NCBI GenBank assembly: GCA_964595955.1
Contig: CAZQSF010000051.1
Location: forward strand, 1-29,174
DNA: 29,174 nucleotides
Direction of reading: 5' to 3'
Source: JAJDFU01 sp964595955
Lineage (GTDB): Bacteria > Bacteroidota > Bacteroidia > Chitinophagales > Saprospiraceae
Position numbers and translations under genes: made by a program. The notes under the pieces are model-generated. The model was given only the letters and a program-made list of their open reading frames with translations, made no database searches and was not told the DNA's origin. This document shows, piece after piece, positions 1 to 7,068 of this stretch (positions are counted from its first letter, which is position 1; each line of letters opens with the position of its first letter).

Positions 1-128
1 AAATCGGGGGCATCCAAAGAAAGAGCGGACCAACCCCGGCAGGGGTTGAATATGTTGAAGCCTGCACCTTCCCTCGCCGAGCTCGCAGACCGTGAAGGGA
101 GGCAAAAGGTTTACAGAAGCCTTACCCA
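1..128. other. Edge sequence, no gene seen
   Basis: This is downstream of the leftward lipoprotein gene. It contains a short inverted repeat, AACCCC-ggca-GGGGTT (32-47), about 80 bases beyond that gene's stop codon. No T-run follows on either strand, so a terminator role is only possible. No coding sequence was recognised. Confidence 0.4.
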
Positions 129-593
129 TCACCCACGAGTATCGCAATGGTCATCGGCATAGTTGGTATTCCCATCCGTCCAAACTTTGAGGCACTCTCC
201 CGGATGGGCGGCCAGCCATTCTCCGGCACGGCGGGCAAAGTGAAGGTTGTTGGAACCTTGGCAAACAATCTTTTCGACTACGGGTACCGGAAAATCATCC
301 AGGGGATAGTCCCCCGCTTCACTGCCGTAGGTGAGCAGGTCGATGACATCGACCTCTCCGTTTTCCTTTTGTACGAATACAACGACGGCCGGTTCGGATT
401 CCTCGTGGAGCGTTTCCACAACCCAGAGGATATCTTCTGTGTTGGAATCAGACCTGTTTTCCACCTGAGGTTGAACCGGTTCTTCAAAGCCGGTAGCCTC
501 TTTTTCGCAGCTCCAAAAAACCATTAGAAAAAAGAACAGAAATGGCAGGGAGATAAAAATCCTCCATGATTCGGTGCTTCTTATCTGTTTCAT
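129..593 (-). CDS. Small putative lipoprotein of unknown function
   Basis: A 154-residue protein with a basic N-terminus, a long hydrophobic stretch (residues about 12-28) and a cysteine at 29 (FWSC). This looks like a signal peptide II-type lipoprotein export signal, although Phe at -3 is a poor lipobox match. The segment after the Cys is acidic and Pro/Gln/Asn-rich, as a linker would be. The C-terminal third carries three further cysteines (CQG, GEC, DHC) and ends in CDTRG. I do not recognise a family. It would sit in the periplasm or on an outer-membrane leaflet. The gene stands alone on the minus strand, with a gene-free 356 bp between it and the rightward ggt. The overlapping plus-strand frame is a shadow. 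Secretion is fairly safe; function is unknown. Confidence 0.7.
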   Translation of the reverse strand: MKQIRSTESWRIFISLPFLFFFLMVFWSCEKEATGFEEPVQPQVENRSDSNTEDILWVVETLHEESEPAVVVFVQKENGEVDVIDLLTYGSEAGDYPLDDFPVPVVEKIVCQGSNNLHFARRAGEWLAAHPGECLKVWTDGNTNYADDHCDTRG

Positions 594-949
594 AAAGAAA
601 GGATTGATCGGCGATACAATAAAAATAAATTGACGTTACGAATATATTCAGAAGGTGTACACTTGTCAAGATCAGGTACTTACTTTGCCCAACTTTGCGC
701 AACTTTGCCCGATTGAACGGACTGTCTTCCCATCGCCCAAAGGAGTAAAAGCAGCTCTCCTGTCCACAGTAAATTGACGCGGCCAAAAAGAAGAGGCAAG
801 AAAGGCTTCCCCCAACTCCTGATGTATACCCCCCCGGCGAGCAGCCCTTCAGGCTTCCCTTCCCCCATATCGCTGAAGCAAAGCAAAAGCCGGTATCCTC
901 CCCGTTCGGGCAGGGTGTTTTATATTTCCGGCTTCAAGCCAGATTTTCC
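594..949. other. Intergenic region between divergent genes
   Basis: No convincing gene. It holds the upstream regions of the leftward lipoprotein gene and rightward ggt. On the minus strand, TTGACA and TATATT lie 17 bases apart upstream of the lipoprotein gene. On the plus strand, TATATTTC at 921-928 matches seven of eight positions of the Bacteroidota -7 box (TAnnTTTG), 21 bases before the ggt start, but I see no matching TTG at -33. A triple 10-bp tandem repeat at 681-710 is listed separately. Confidence 0.5.
681..710. repeat. Three tandem 10-bp repeats
   Basis: Three consecutive decamers read tACTTTGCCC, aACTTTGCGC and aACTTTGCCC. They differ at only two positions and lie in the gene-free divergent region between the lipoprotein gene and ggt. 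The period is close to one helical turn. It could be a short tandem repeat without function or stacked binding sites; the sequence alone does not decide. Confidence 0.75.
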
Positions 950-2659
950 ATGACTTCCAAGCATCCCCTGCTGCTCTTCGCGTCCGTGCTCTTCCTCCTG
1001 CTCGCTACCTGCCGGCGCCCGGAGCCACCCCCTGCTCCTGCCGTGGGCGTACTGGCCGACTCGGCCATGGTGGTCACCGGCCACTTCCGGGCCGCGGAGA
1101 TCGCCCGCGACGTCCTTCGCCGGGGCGGCAATGCCTTCGACGCGGCCTTTGCCGCCCACTTTGCCCTGGCCGTGCTCCACCCCCGGGCCGGCAACCTGGG
1201 CGGGGGCGGCTTTGCGGTCTTCCGACGGGCCGACGGGCAGGCCGGCAGCCTCGACTTCCGGGAGAAAGCCCCGGCCGCCGCCACCCGCGACATGTTCCTC
1301 GACGCCCGGGGCGAGGCCGTGGACAGCCTGAGCCGCTACGGTGCCCTGGCCGTGGGCGTACCCGGCTCAGTGCGGGGCCTCTTCCGCCTGCACGAGCGCT
1401 ACGGGCGCCTGCCTTACCGCCCCCTGCTGGATCCCGCCATCCGGCTGGCTACGGAGGGCTACCCCCTCACGGCTGCCGAAGCCGAGCGGCTGAACCGATA
1501 CCGCAGCCTGTTCGAAACCGTCAACCCCGGCAAGGCACTGCCCATGCTGCGGGAGGGCGAGTGGCAGGCAGGCGATACCATCCGCTATGCCGAGCTGGGC
1601 GAGACCCTGACCCGCATCCGGGCCGTAGGGGCGGAGGATTTCTACGAGGGCCGCACCGCCGAACTGATCGCAGCCGAAATGCAGCGCAGCGGCGGCCTCA
1701 TCAGTCCGGCCGACCTCAGCAGCTACGAAGCCGTTTGGCGCGAGCCGATCAGCTGCTCCTACAAGAACTACCGCCTCCTCTCCATGGGCCTGCCCTCCAG
1801 CGGCGGCATCCTGCTCTGTCAGCTCTTCTACGGGCTGGCAATGGAGCCCCTGCCGCCCTATGGCAGCACGGCCATGATCCACCGCCTGGTCGAGCTGGAG
1901 AAGCGCGCCTATGCCGACCGGGCCGCCTACCTGGGCGATCCCGAACGGGTGGAGGTGCCGGTAGAGCAACTGCTGGACAGTACCTACCTGCAGCGGAAGT
2001 TCGCCTCCATCCGGCCGGACAGCGCCACGCCCTACCAGCAATTCCTCGATGTGGAGGCGGTATTCAAAGAGACCTACGAGACCACCCACATCTCCGTGGT
2101 GGATGCCGAAGGCAACGCCCTGGCCCTCACCAGCACCCTCAACGGCAACTACGGCTCGGGCCTGTACGTGCGCGGAGCCGGCTTCGTGCTCAACAACCAG
2201 ATGGACGACTTCAGCGCCAAGCCGGGCGTACCCAACCAATACGGCCTGGTAGGGGCCGAGGCCAATGCCGTGGCACCCGGCAAGCGCATGCTCAGCTCCA
2301 TGTCGCCGACCATACTCGAAAAGGACGGCCGGCTGTGGATGGTGCTGGGCGGGCCGGGCGGCTCCACCATCATCACCTCCGTCTTCCAGTCGGTGGTGCG
2401 GGTGGCCGAGTACGGCTGGCCCATGCAGGAGGCCGTGGACCGCCCCCGCTTTCACCACCAGTGGATCCCCGACGCCATCCAGTATCGCGAAGGGGCCATC
2501 GGAGCAGCCCAGCAAGACTCCCTCCGGGCCATGGGGCACAAGCTGAAAAAGGTCAACTACCTGGGCAAGATCGAGGCCATCCTGCGGCGCCCGGACGGCA
2601 AATGGGAAGGGGCCGCTGATTTCAGGCGCGGCGAAGACGACCGGGCGGCGGGCTATTAA
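950..2659 (+). CDS. ggt: Gamma-glutamyltransferase (glutathione hydrolase)
   Basis: A 569-residue N-terminal nucleophile hydrolase that cleaves gamma-glutamyl bonds such as in glutathione and transfers or hydrolyses the glutamyl group. The proenzyme should cut itself before Thr378, the first Thr of the TTHISVVD motif that begins the small subunit. Other family marks are GGNAFDAA near residue 61, LSSMSPTI, and the glycine-rich GGPGGS loop. Length fits the family. The N-terminus is a hydrophobic leader ending LLATC (Cys21), so it is probably exported and perhaps lipid-anchored, though Thr at -1 is unusual for a lipobox. The gene is visibly more GC-rich than its neighbours, which creates long spurious frames on the other strand. 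It stands alone, with unusual hairpin-rich DNA behind it. Confidence 0.95.
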   Translation: MTSKHPLLLFASVLFLLLATCRRPEPPPAPAVGVLADSAMVVTGHFRAAEIARDVLRRGGNAFDAAFAAHFALAVLHPRAGNLGGGGFAVFRRADGQAGSLDFREKAPAAATRDMFLDARGEAVDSLSRYGALAVGVPGSVRGLFRLHERYGRLPYRPLLDPAIRLATEGYPLTAAEAERLNRYRSLFETVNPGKALPMLREGEWQAGDTIRYAELGETLTRIRAVGAEDFYEGRTAELIAAEMQRSGGLISPADLSSYEAVWREPISCSYKNYRLLSMGLPSSGGILLCQLFYGLAMEPLPPYGSTAMIHRLVELEKRAYADRAAYLGDPERVEVPVEQLLDSTYLQRKFASIRPDSATPYQQFLDVEAVFKETYETTHISVVDAEGNALALTSTLNGNYGSGLYVRGAGFVLNNQMDDFSAKPGVPNQYGLVGAEANAVAPGKRMLSSMSPTILEKDGRLWMVLGGPGGSTIITSVFQSVVRVAEYGWPMQEAVDRPRFHHQWIPDAIQYREGAIGAAQQDSLRAMGHKLKKVNYLGKIEAILRRPDGKWEGAADFRRGEDDRAAGY

Positions 2660-2661
2660 GT

Positions 2662-2680
2662 GCAAAACCTTTGGTTTTGC
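2662..2680 (+). terminator. Perfect hairpin just after ggt
   Basis: GCAAAACC-TTT-GGTTTTGC begins two bases past the ggt stop codon: an 8-bp perfect stem with a 3-base loop. No uninterrupted T-run follows, only TTTGAGTTTGAG. It may end or stabilise the ggt transcript rather than being a classical intrinsic terminator. Confidence 0.45.
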
Positions 2681-2681
2681 G

Positions 2682-3060
2682 GTTTGAGTTTGAGTTTGGG
2701 AGTGGGTGTGAGGGTTTTACACGACTTTCATAATCATTAGGTGTGGGTCGTACCGTTCAAAGCCCATCGCTAGTCTCAGGCCGCCTTGAAGTCGACTGCT
2801 TGCATGATGACAGGCGGAAAGCCTCGTCATTACTGAGCCAGCCACTAACGCAGCCCAAACGTTTGAAGTCTTGGAGACTTCAAAAGTCTCGTCCGGGTAG
2901 CACCTATCCGCGGGCCGGCAAGGCTCGGTGGCACTCACAGGGCCGCCGAGACTAAGCGTGGGGCGTAACAGCTCAAGGCACACCCCACTAGTCTCAGGCC
3001 TACGTTGGGTTTGAGTTTGGGTGTGGGGGATTGCACACGGGAGAACACCCCTTCAATGCG
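2682..3060. repeat. Hairpin-rich intergenic element with imperfect repeats
   Basis: Two imperfect direct repeats of about 42 bases (about 2741-2782 and 2956-3000) share a G-rich start, a similar centre and an exact ending CTAGTCTCAGGCC (2770-2782, 2988-3000). Related GTTTGAGTTTGgg...CACACG/TACACG sequences lie outside them (about 2682-2723 and 3008-3039). Between the copies are three clean hairpins: ATGACAGGC/GCCTcGTCAT (2807-2830), a perfect 10-bp stem TTTGAAGTCT/AGACTTCAAA (2862-2884), and CGGGTAG/CTATCCG (2894-2910). GAGACTA (2948-2954) can pair with TAGTCTC at either 2771-2777 or 2989-2995. The second option extends through GTGGGG/CCCCAC to a 13-bp stem. I recognise no RNA family. It could be a structured RNA, a REP-like element or the scar of a mobile element. 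Confidence 0.6.
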
Positions 3061-3277
3061 TTTGAGTTGGTTCTTAGCCCCACGCAGTGGCCTCAGAGGA
3101 TGAAAAAAAATCGAAGGGTTTTTTTCGACTTGCGCGAGCAGCCGAAAAGCCGGAAGCCATGAGATGCGGCATAGTAAAGCGAACGCCCATCGGCTACTTT
3201 CTGGCTAGGGGGTATGTGAATGCTCGCCATAGGAGCAAACCATCCGCTTTTCAGGTGGTCATTTTAGATAAAACCCC
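3061..3277. other. Intergenic, upstream of the SRPBCC-like gene
   Basis: No recognised gene. A GAAAAAAA/TTTTTTTC inverted repeat lies around 3102-3127 and could form a weak AT hairpin. An open frame starting at 3087 crosses this area but has no family features and overlaps the SRPBCC-like gene in another frame. Confidence 0.4.
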
Positions 3278-3736
3278 ATGCGCTTTCAGCTCAGCTCCAT
3301 ACATCCGGTTTCGCCCGGGCTCTTCTGGGAAGAGTTGCAGTACCCGCGCTCCTTCCTTTACGTATCCGCGCCCCTGGTCCGCTTTGTGCCCCATCCGGAT
3401 CATCCCCTGCCGGAGCGCTGGGTGCCGGGTCGCTATCTGGTGAAGATGTACCTGTTCGGCTTTCTGCCCCTGGGCGAACAGTGGATCGTGATCAGCCTGG
3501 ATGCCGGCAACAGGCAGTTGCACGATCAGGGCCACAGCCGGCTCATTTCCACCTGGGACCACCGCATTGCCCTGGAGCCTGCCGGCCCGGGTCAAACCCG
3601 CTATACCGATACGGTAGAGGTAGGTGCCGGCTGGCTCACCCCCCTCGTCTTTGCCTTTGCCCGCGTCTTTTTCTGGTGGCGGCAGCGGCGGTGGACCCGC
3701 TTCTGGCAAGACCCCCAGCCGGCGGACGATGCCTGA
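3278..3736 (+). CDS. SRPBCC-fold (START/polyketide cyclase-like) protein
   Basis: A 152-residue soluble protein without signal peptide. The pattern suits the SRPBCC helix-grip fold, which usually binds hydrophobic ligands in a cavity. It opens with a substrate-contact strand after PVSPGLFWEEL, has a central strand region (residues about 54-70: KMYLFGFLPLGEQWIVI), then a paired strand RYTDTVEVGAG followed by a C-terminal helix with aromatic and basic residues (FAFARVFFWWRQRRWTRFW). This last part is what I weigh most. The specific ligand is not visible. The gene is followed 254 bases later by a VOC protein on the same strand, with no shared operon signal seen. Family assignment is by fold pattern only and is moderately sure. 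Confidence 0.72.
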   Translation: MRFQLSSIHPVSPGLFWEELQYPRSFLYVSAPLVRFVPHPDHPLPERWVPGRYLVKMYLFGFLPLGEQWIVISLDAGNRQLHDQGHSRLISTWDHRIALEPAGPGQTRYTDTVEVGAGWLTPLVFAFARVFFWWRQRRWTRFWQDPQPADDA

Positions 3737-3990
3737 CCTATGCCGGAAAACGGACCACCGTACCTTGACCTGGTACTCCGATTCCCGTATTTTTACACCA
3801 CTCATACTTCATGAGCATCCTCCACTTGAGTGCATAAGGACGGAACGTTTGATCTGTTCATCACCAGACTGAACGTGCGTGCAGGCAGGGTTTGTGATCC
3901 GCCAAAGGCCCATCGACAAGAGCCTGATCGCGGGCTTATTGCCGAATCACCAAACCGCAGGCCTGTTGCGCGCCCTCAGTTCAAAAACGT

Positions 3991-4380
3991 ATGCACATGG
4001 ACAAAAATGTAGTAGGCTGGTTTGAGATTCCCGTATCCGATATGGATCGGGCCATTCGCTTTTACGAGCAGGTGCTCGACCTGAAGCTGGAGCGCCACCC
4101 CATGGGGCCGCTGGACATGGCCTGGTTTCCCTTCACCGAAACGGGCATCGGTGCACCCGGCTCGCTGGTGTACCATCCCGATCATTACCGCCCATCCGCC
4201 GATGGTTCCCTGATCTACTTCACCGCTCGCTCGGGCGACCTTGCCGTGGAGTTGGGTCGCGTGGAAAAGGCCGGCGGCCGGGTCCTCCAGCCCAAAACCC
4301 TCATCAACGAGGACGTGGGCTACATGGGCCTCTTCCTGGATACCGAAGGCAACCGCATGGCGGTGCATTCGAGGCGCTGA
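3991..4380 (+). CDS. VOC (glyoxalase/bleomycin-resistance fold) family protein
   Basis: A 129-residue single-module vicinal oxygen chelate protein. It starts with the typical first strand and helix (VGWFEIPVSDMDRAIRFYEQVL, residues about 7-28) and ends with a GLFLDTEGNRMAVHS-type strand, the hallmark second half of the beta-alpha-beta-beta-beta unit. VOC proteins work as dimers of such modules, as lyases, dioxygenases or binding proteins; the substrate here cannot be named. The first ATG (3991) and a second at 3997 are both usable, giving a protein two residues longer or shorter. No signal peptide, so cytoplasmic. It converges on the L,D-transpeptidase gene, with 92 bases between their stop codons. 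Confidence 0.88.
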   Translation: MHMDKNVVGWFEIPVSDMDRAIRFYEQVLDLKLERHPMGPLDMAWFPFTETGIGAPGSLVYHPDHYRPSADGSLIYFTARSGDLAVELGRVEKAGGRVLQPKTLINEDVGYMGLFLDTEGNRMAVHSRR

Positions 4381-4453
4381 GGGCGGCCACAGGCAGCCCG
4401 GATTGTCCACCAAAGCCCGTAGGAAATGCAACCGCCCTCTACAAGGGCTGTGG
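4379..4453. terminator. Inverted repeats between convergent genes
   Basis: GAGGGCGG (4379-4386, overlapping the VOC stop) is complementary to CCGCCCTC (4432-4439). CCACA plus GCCC (4387-4399) is complementary to GGGCTGTGG (4445-4453). The two pairings cross, so they could not form together. They lie where a bidirectional terminator would be expected, but loops are long and there is no T-run. Confidence 0.25.
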
Positions 4454-4472
4454 AAATGCCGTTGGCGAACGA

Positions 4473-5426
4473 TCACCGGACCGGCCTACCGCCCCAGCCG
4501 TAGATGTCGGGCCATTCGATGGTATCGCCTTCCGGGCCGGGCACGCGCAGGTCGTACCGATACCGGACCTGGGTGCCCAGGGGGGCGTAGTAGTAGATGC
4601 GCCACATGGCCCATTCGCTTACGCCTACACAGCCGTTGGAATACGCACGCCCCAGGGTTTTGGGATTGGTTGTGGGATGGATGAGGTGGCCGTGGCAAAC
4701 ACCGTTGATCTCGGGTTCGATCCAGGGAATGCGCGGCAGGGTCGTCAGGCGGCCGTCATCGCGCCGCGTCTGTTGATAGGGACGGCAGTTGGCCGGGTTG
4801 ATGAAGGCCGGGTTTTTGCTGATGCGCACGATCTGCCCCGCCCCAGGTTGGGTTCGCAGGTCAGTGACCCGCCTGCTCATGGCCAGGTACTTGCGCTCAT
4901 TGCGCCCTACGCGCACCGGAAAGGTGAAAAGCGTGTCGGGCGGATCCAGTATGCGCAGACGGTACTCCGGAATGTTCACATCCAGCACGATCCGCTTTTG
5001 CTGGGCCTCGATCAGGCGGGCCAGTTTTTCACCGGGCAAGAACAAGGTGTCGCCCTCTTGCAAAACCGTCAGTGAATTCTGATCGTACACAAAGGAATCT
5101 CGAGCTGCGAGGTAATAGTAATCCGTGCGTTGCAGGCGGTCGATCAGCCAGGGATTGCTCCGCACCAGCAGGTGTTCGTTGAGGTCGTAGGGGCAAAGGG
5201 AATCCCACCTTTGCACCAGGCTGTCCAGATACGCAAAATACTCCCTCACTGATACCGGACGGTCTACCGGCAGGGTATCCAGCGGCTTCCACTCAACCCG
5301 CCACCGGAGAGAATCTTTCGGATTTTCCGTCGCCAGATAGGGTGGCCCCTCCGCCCGTTGGCAGGTCCAAAGGAGTACACCTAAAATCCAATACATCCAT
5401 GCGATTCGAGCGAACCGGCGCATCAT
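4473..5426 (-). CDS. L,D-transpeptidase (YkuD domain)
   Basis: A 317-residue envelope protein that should crosslink peptidoglycan or anchor proteins through meso-diaminopimelate. The N-terminus is hydrophobic (residues about 9-21) with a Cys at 22, so it is exported and perhaps lipid-anchored. The YkuD domain starts near residue 144 (KRIVLDVN) and carries the active-site pattern HLIHPTTNP...SNGCVG, with His250 and nucleophile Cys266. The commonest form is SHGC-(I/V)-R; here His is replaced by Asn264 and Arg by Gly268. The catalytic Cys and upstream His remain, so activity is likely. The ATG directly follows the TGA of the pyruvate kinase-like gene with no spacer (TGAATGATG), implying translational coupling. 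Two ATGs in tandem leave the exact start ambiguous by one codon. Confidence 0.92.
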   Translation of the reverse strand: MMRRFARIAWMYWILGVLLWTCQRAEGPPYLATENPKDSLRWRVEWKPLDTLPVDRPVSVREYFAYLDSLVQRWDSLCPYDLNEHLLVRSNPWLIDRLQRTDYYYLAARDSFVYDQNSLTVLQEGDTLFLPGEKLARLIEAQQKRIVLDVNIPEYRLRILDPPDTLFTFPVRVGRNERKYLAMSRRVTDLRTQPGAGQIVRISKNPAFINPANCRPYQQTRRDDGRLTTLPRIPWIEPEINGVCHGHLIHPTTNPKTLGRAYSNGCVGVSEWAMWRIYYYAPLGTQVRYRYDLRVPGPEGDTIEWPDIYGWGGRPVR

Positions 5427-7016
5427 TCAAATTGCCTTCTGGGGTTTCTCGGTGTCGAAGGCGAAGTTGCGGGCCACATTCAGCGGGCGCAAACTGGCTT
5501 TGCGCTTCACCTGATGGGCTTGCATGCGAGTGAGGATGTCGGCCAGGGTATCGACGGCTTTCACGATGTAGGGCCCTTTGTTGAGCATCACGCATTCGGC
5601 CCGTCCGCTCATGGCGGCATCGGTGATCTCAGCCCGGCTGGCCTGGCCTTTCTTGGCCAGTTTTTCCAGCACCTGGGTGGCCCAGATTCCCGGCAGGTGA
5701 GCTGCCTCGCAAAGCCACAACAACTCTTCCTGCACTTCGGCAATGCGTTCAAAGCCAATTTCCACGGCCAGGTCGCCCCGGGCGATCATCACGCCCACAT
5801 GCGGGCTGCGCATGGCCGTCAAAAAGATCTCAGGGAGGTTGTCGAACGTTTCCTTGGTTTCGATCTTGAGGATAATGCCCATGTCTTCGCGCCCGAGTCG
5901 CCGCAGTTCTTCCTGCAATTGTTCGACATCGCTGGGCTTGCGCACAAAGGAGTAGCCCACCAGGTCGGCATGGCGGGCAATGAAGGGCAGGTTGGCGTGA
6001 TCGTCGGTGGTGAGGGATGGGGTTCGCAATTGAGTATCCGGCAGGTTGATCCCTTTGTCGCTTCGCAGTTTGGTACCCGTCATTCCGGCTTGCTCCACCT
6101 CTACCAGAAAGCCGTCGTCCAGCACCTCTTTTATGCGGCCGCCGATTTTCCCGTCGTCGAAAAAAACGCGTTGCCCCACATGCACGTCTTCAAAAATCGC
6201 AAGCAGGGAGGCAGAAATCCGGGCTACGAAGCGGGCGTTCTGGTGGGTAGGCGTCACGCTGCTCACCTGATGGCGGCACACCTTGATGCGGTCGCCCGGG
6301 AAGAGCCGCAGACCGGGCTTTTTCTTGTTTTCCTGCCCGGGAGGAGGCGGAAAGTCCGTGCGCAGTTTGGGGCCGGCCAGGTCCATGTAGACCTTGCACT
6401 CGCGGCCCGTTTCCTTCTCGGCCCGGCGAATGTTTTCGATCATGGCCTCCCAACGCTCGGGATCGTCATGGCTGCAGTTGATACGCGCTATATCCATGCC
6501 GGCACGGATGAGGTCGCGAAGCAATTCGTAGTCTTCGGACGCTTCGGAAGGCATGGTGACCATAATGCGCGCCTGGCAGTCGGGTCGTCCGGCGCCGAAA
6601 AGCTCCCGGGTGTGGGTCAGCAGTTTACTGCGGCTCTGCCTGTAGTTGAGCGGAGCCCTTCCGTCCCACTCTTTGCCCTCCGAACGATCGCCCTGCAGGA
6701 GTTGCAGCAGCCGGTGAATATTCAGCAAGTTGGCCAGGGTGTAGCCCTCTGCATGCGCAATCGCTGAAATGCCCAGCATGGCCAGTTGGTCCTGGATCGT
6801 GCGCAAGTCGAAGGTGCGCATGGTCAGGTAGTGCACCAAATTGCGCGCACTGCTCAGGTTGGACGGGTCCACCTGGCTGAGCATGGTCTCATATTCCGCT
6901 TCTCTGGCCAGCACGCGCTCGATAATTTCCTGAATGCGCCGGCCCAGGTCAGCAACGTCTACAGGATTCTGATTAGGGGGCATGGCTCTCTTTTGATCGA
7001 AAGTTGCTTCATTCAT
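5427..7016 (-). CDS. Pyruvate kinase-like protein with N-terminal extension
   Basis: A 529-residue protein with a pyruvate kinase core that would convert phosphoenolpyruvate and ADP to pyruvate and ATP. Core marks are IARINCSHDD (176-185, in place of the usual RLNFSHG), the signature GIILKIET with catalytic Lys384 and metal ligand Glu386, MIARGDLAVEI (Asp415), and WATQVLEKL (445-453). Unlike standard enzymes it has about 145 extra residues at the N-terminus, mostly helical. The usual LSGETAKG stretch is replaced by LNKGPYIVKAV (478-487). It also stops soon after the catalytic barrel, without the allosteric C-terminal domain. Kinase activity is likely but unproven; regulation by fructose 1,6-bisphosphate would be unexpected. 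It lies 52 bases after the DUF481 gene and abuts the L,D-transpeptidase gene. Met12 (6983) is an alternative start. Confidence 0.88.
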   Translation of the reverse strand: MNEATFDQKRAMPPNQNPVDVADLGRRIQEIIERVLAREAEYETMLSQVDPSNLSSARNLVHYLTMRTFDLRTIQDQLAMLGISAIAHAEGYTLANLLNIHRLLQLLQGDRSEGKEWDGRAPLNYRQSRSKLLTHTRELFGAGRPDCQARIMVTMPSEASEDYELLRDLIRAGMDIARINCSHDDPERWEAMIENIRRAEKETGRECKVYMDLAGPKLRTDFPPPPGQENKKKPGLRLFPGDRIKVCRHQVSSVTPTHQNARFVARISASLLAIFEDVHVGQRVFFDDGKIGGRIKEVLDDGFLVEVEQAGMTGTKLRSDKGINLPDTQLRTPSLTTDDHANLPFIARHADLVGYSFVRKPSDVEQLQEELRRLGREDMGIILKIETKETFDNLPEIFLTAMRSPHVGVMIARGDLAVEIGFERIAEVQEELLWLCEAAHLPGIWATQVLEKLAKKGQASRAEITDAAMSGRAECVMLNKGPYIVKAVDTLADILTRMQAHQVKRKASLRPLNVARNFAFDTEKPQKAI

Positions 7017-7068
7017 CCAGGCGATTCAAGGACAAAAGTCATTCGCCTCTCGATTTTTCCCATCCTTC

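Noticed and set aside
1367..2665. Long minus-strand frame of 432 codons opposite ggt
   Set aside because: It lies entirely within the ggt coding region, has no family features and is explained by high GC in third codon positions.
3087..3443. 118-codon plus-strand frame overlapping the SRPBCC-like gene
   Set aside because: It overlaps a better gene in another frame and shows no domain pattern.
5514..6767. 417-codon plus-strand frame opposite the pyruvate kinase-like gene
   Set aside because: Composition is that of an antisense shadow; the minus strand carries clear kinase motifs.
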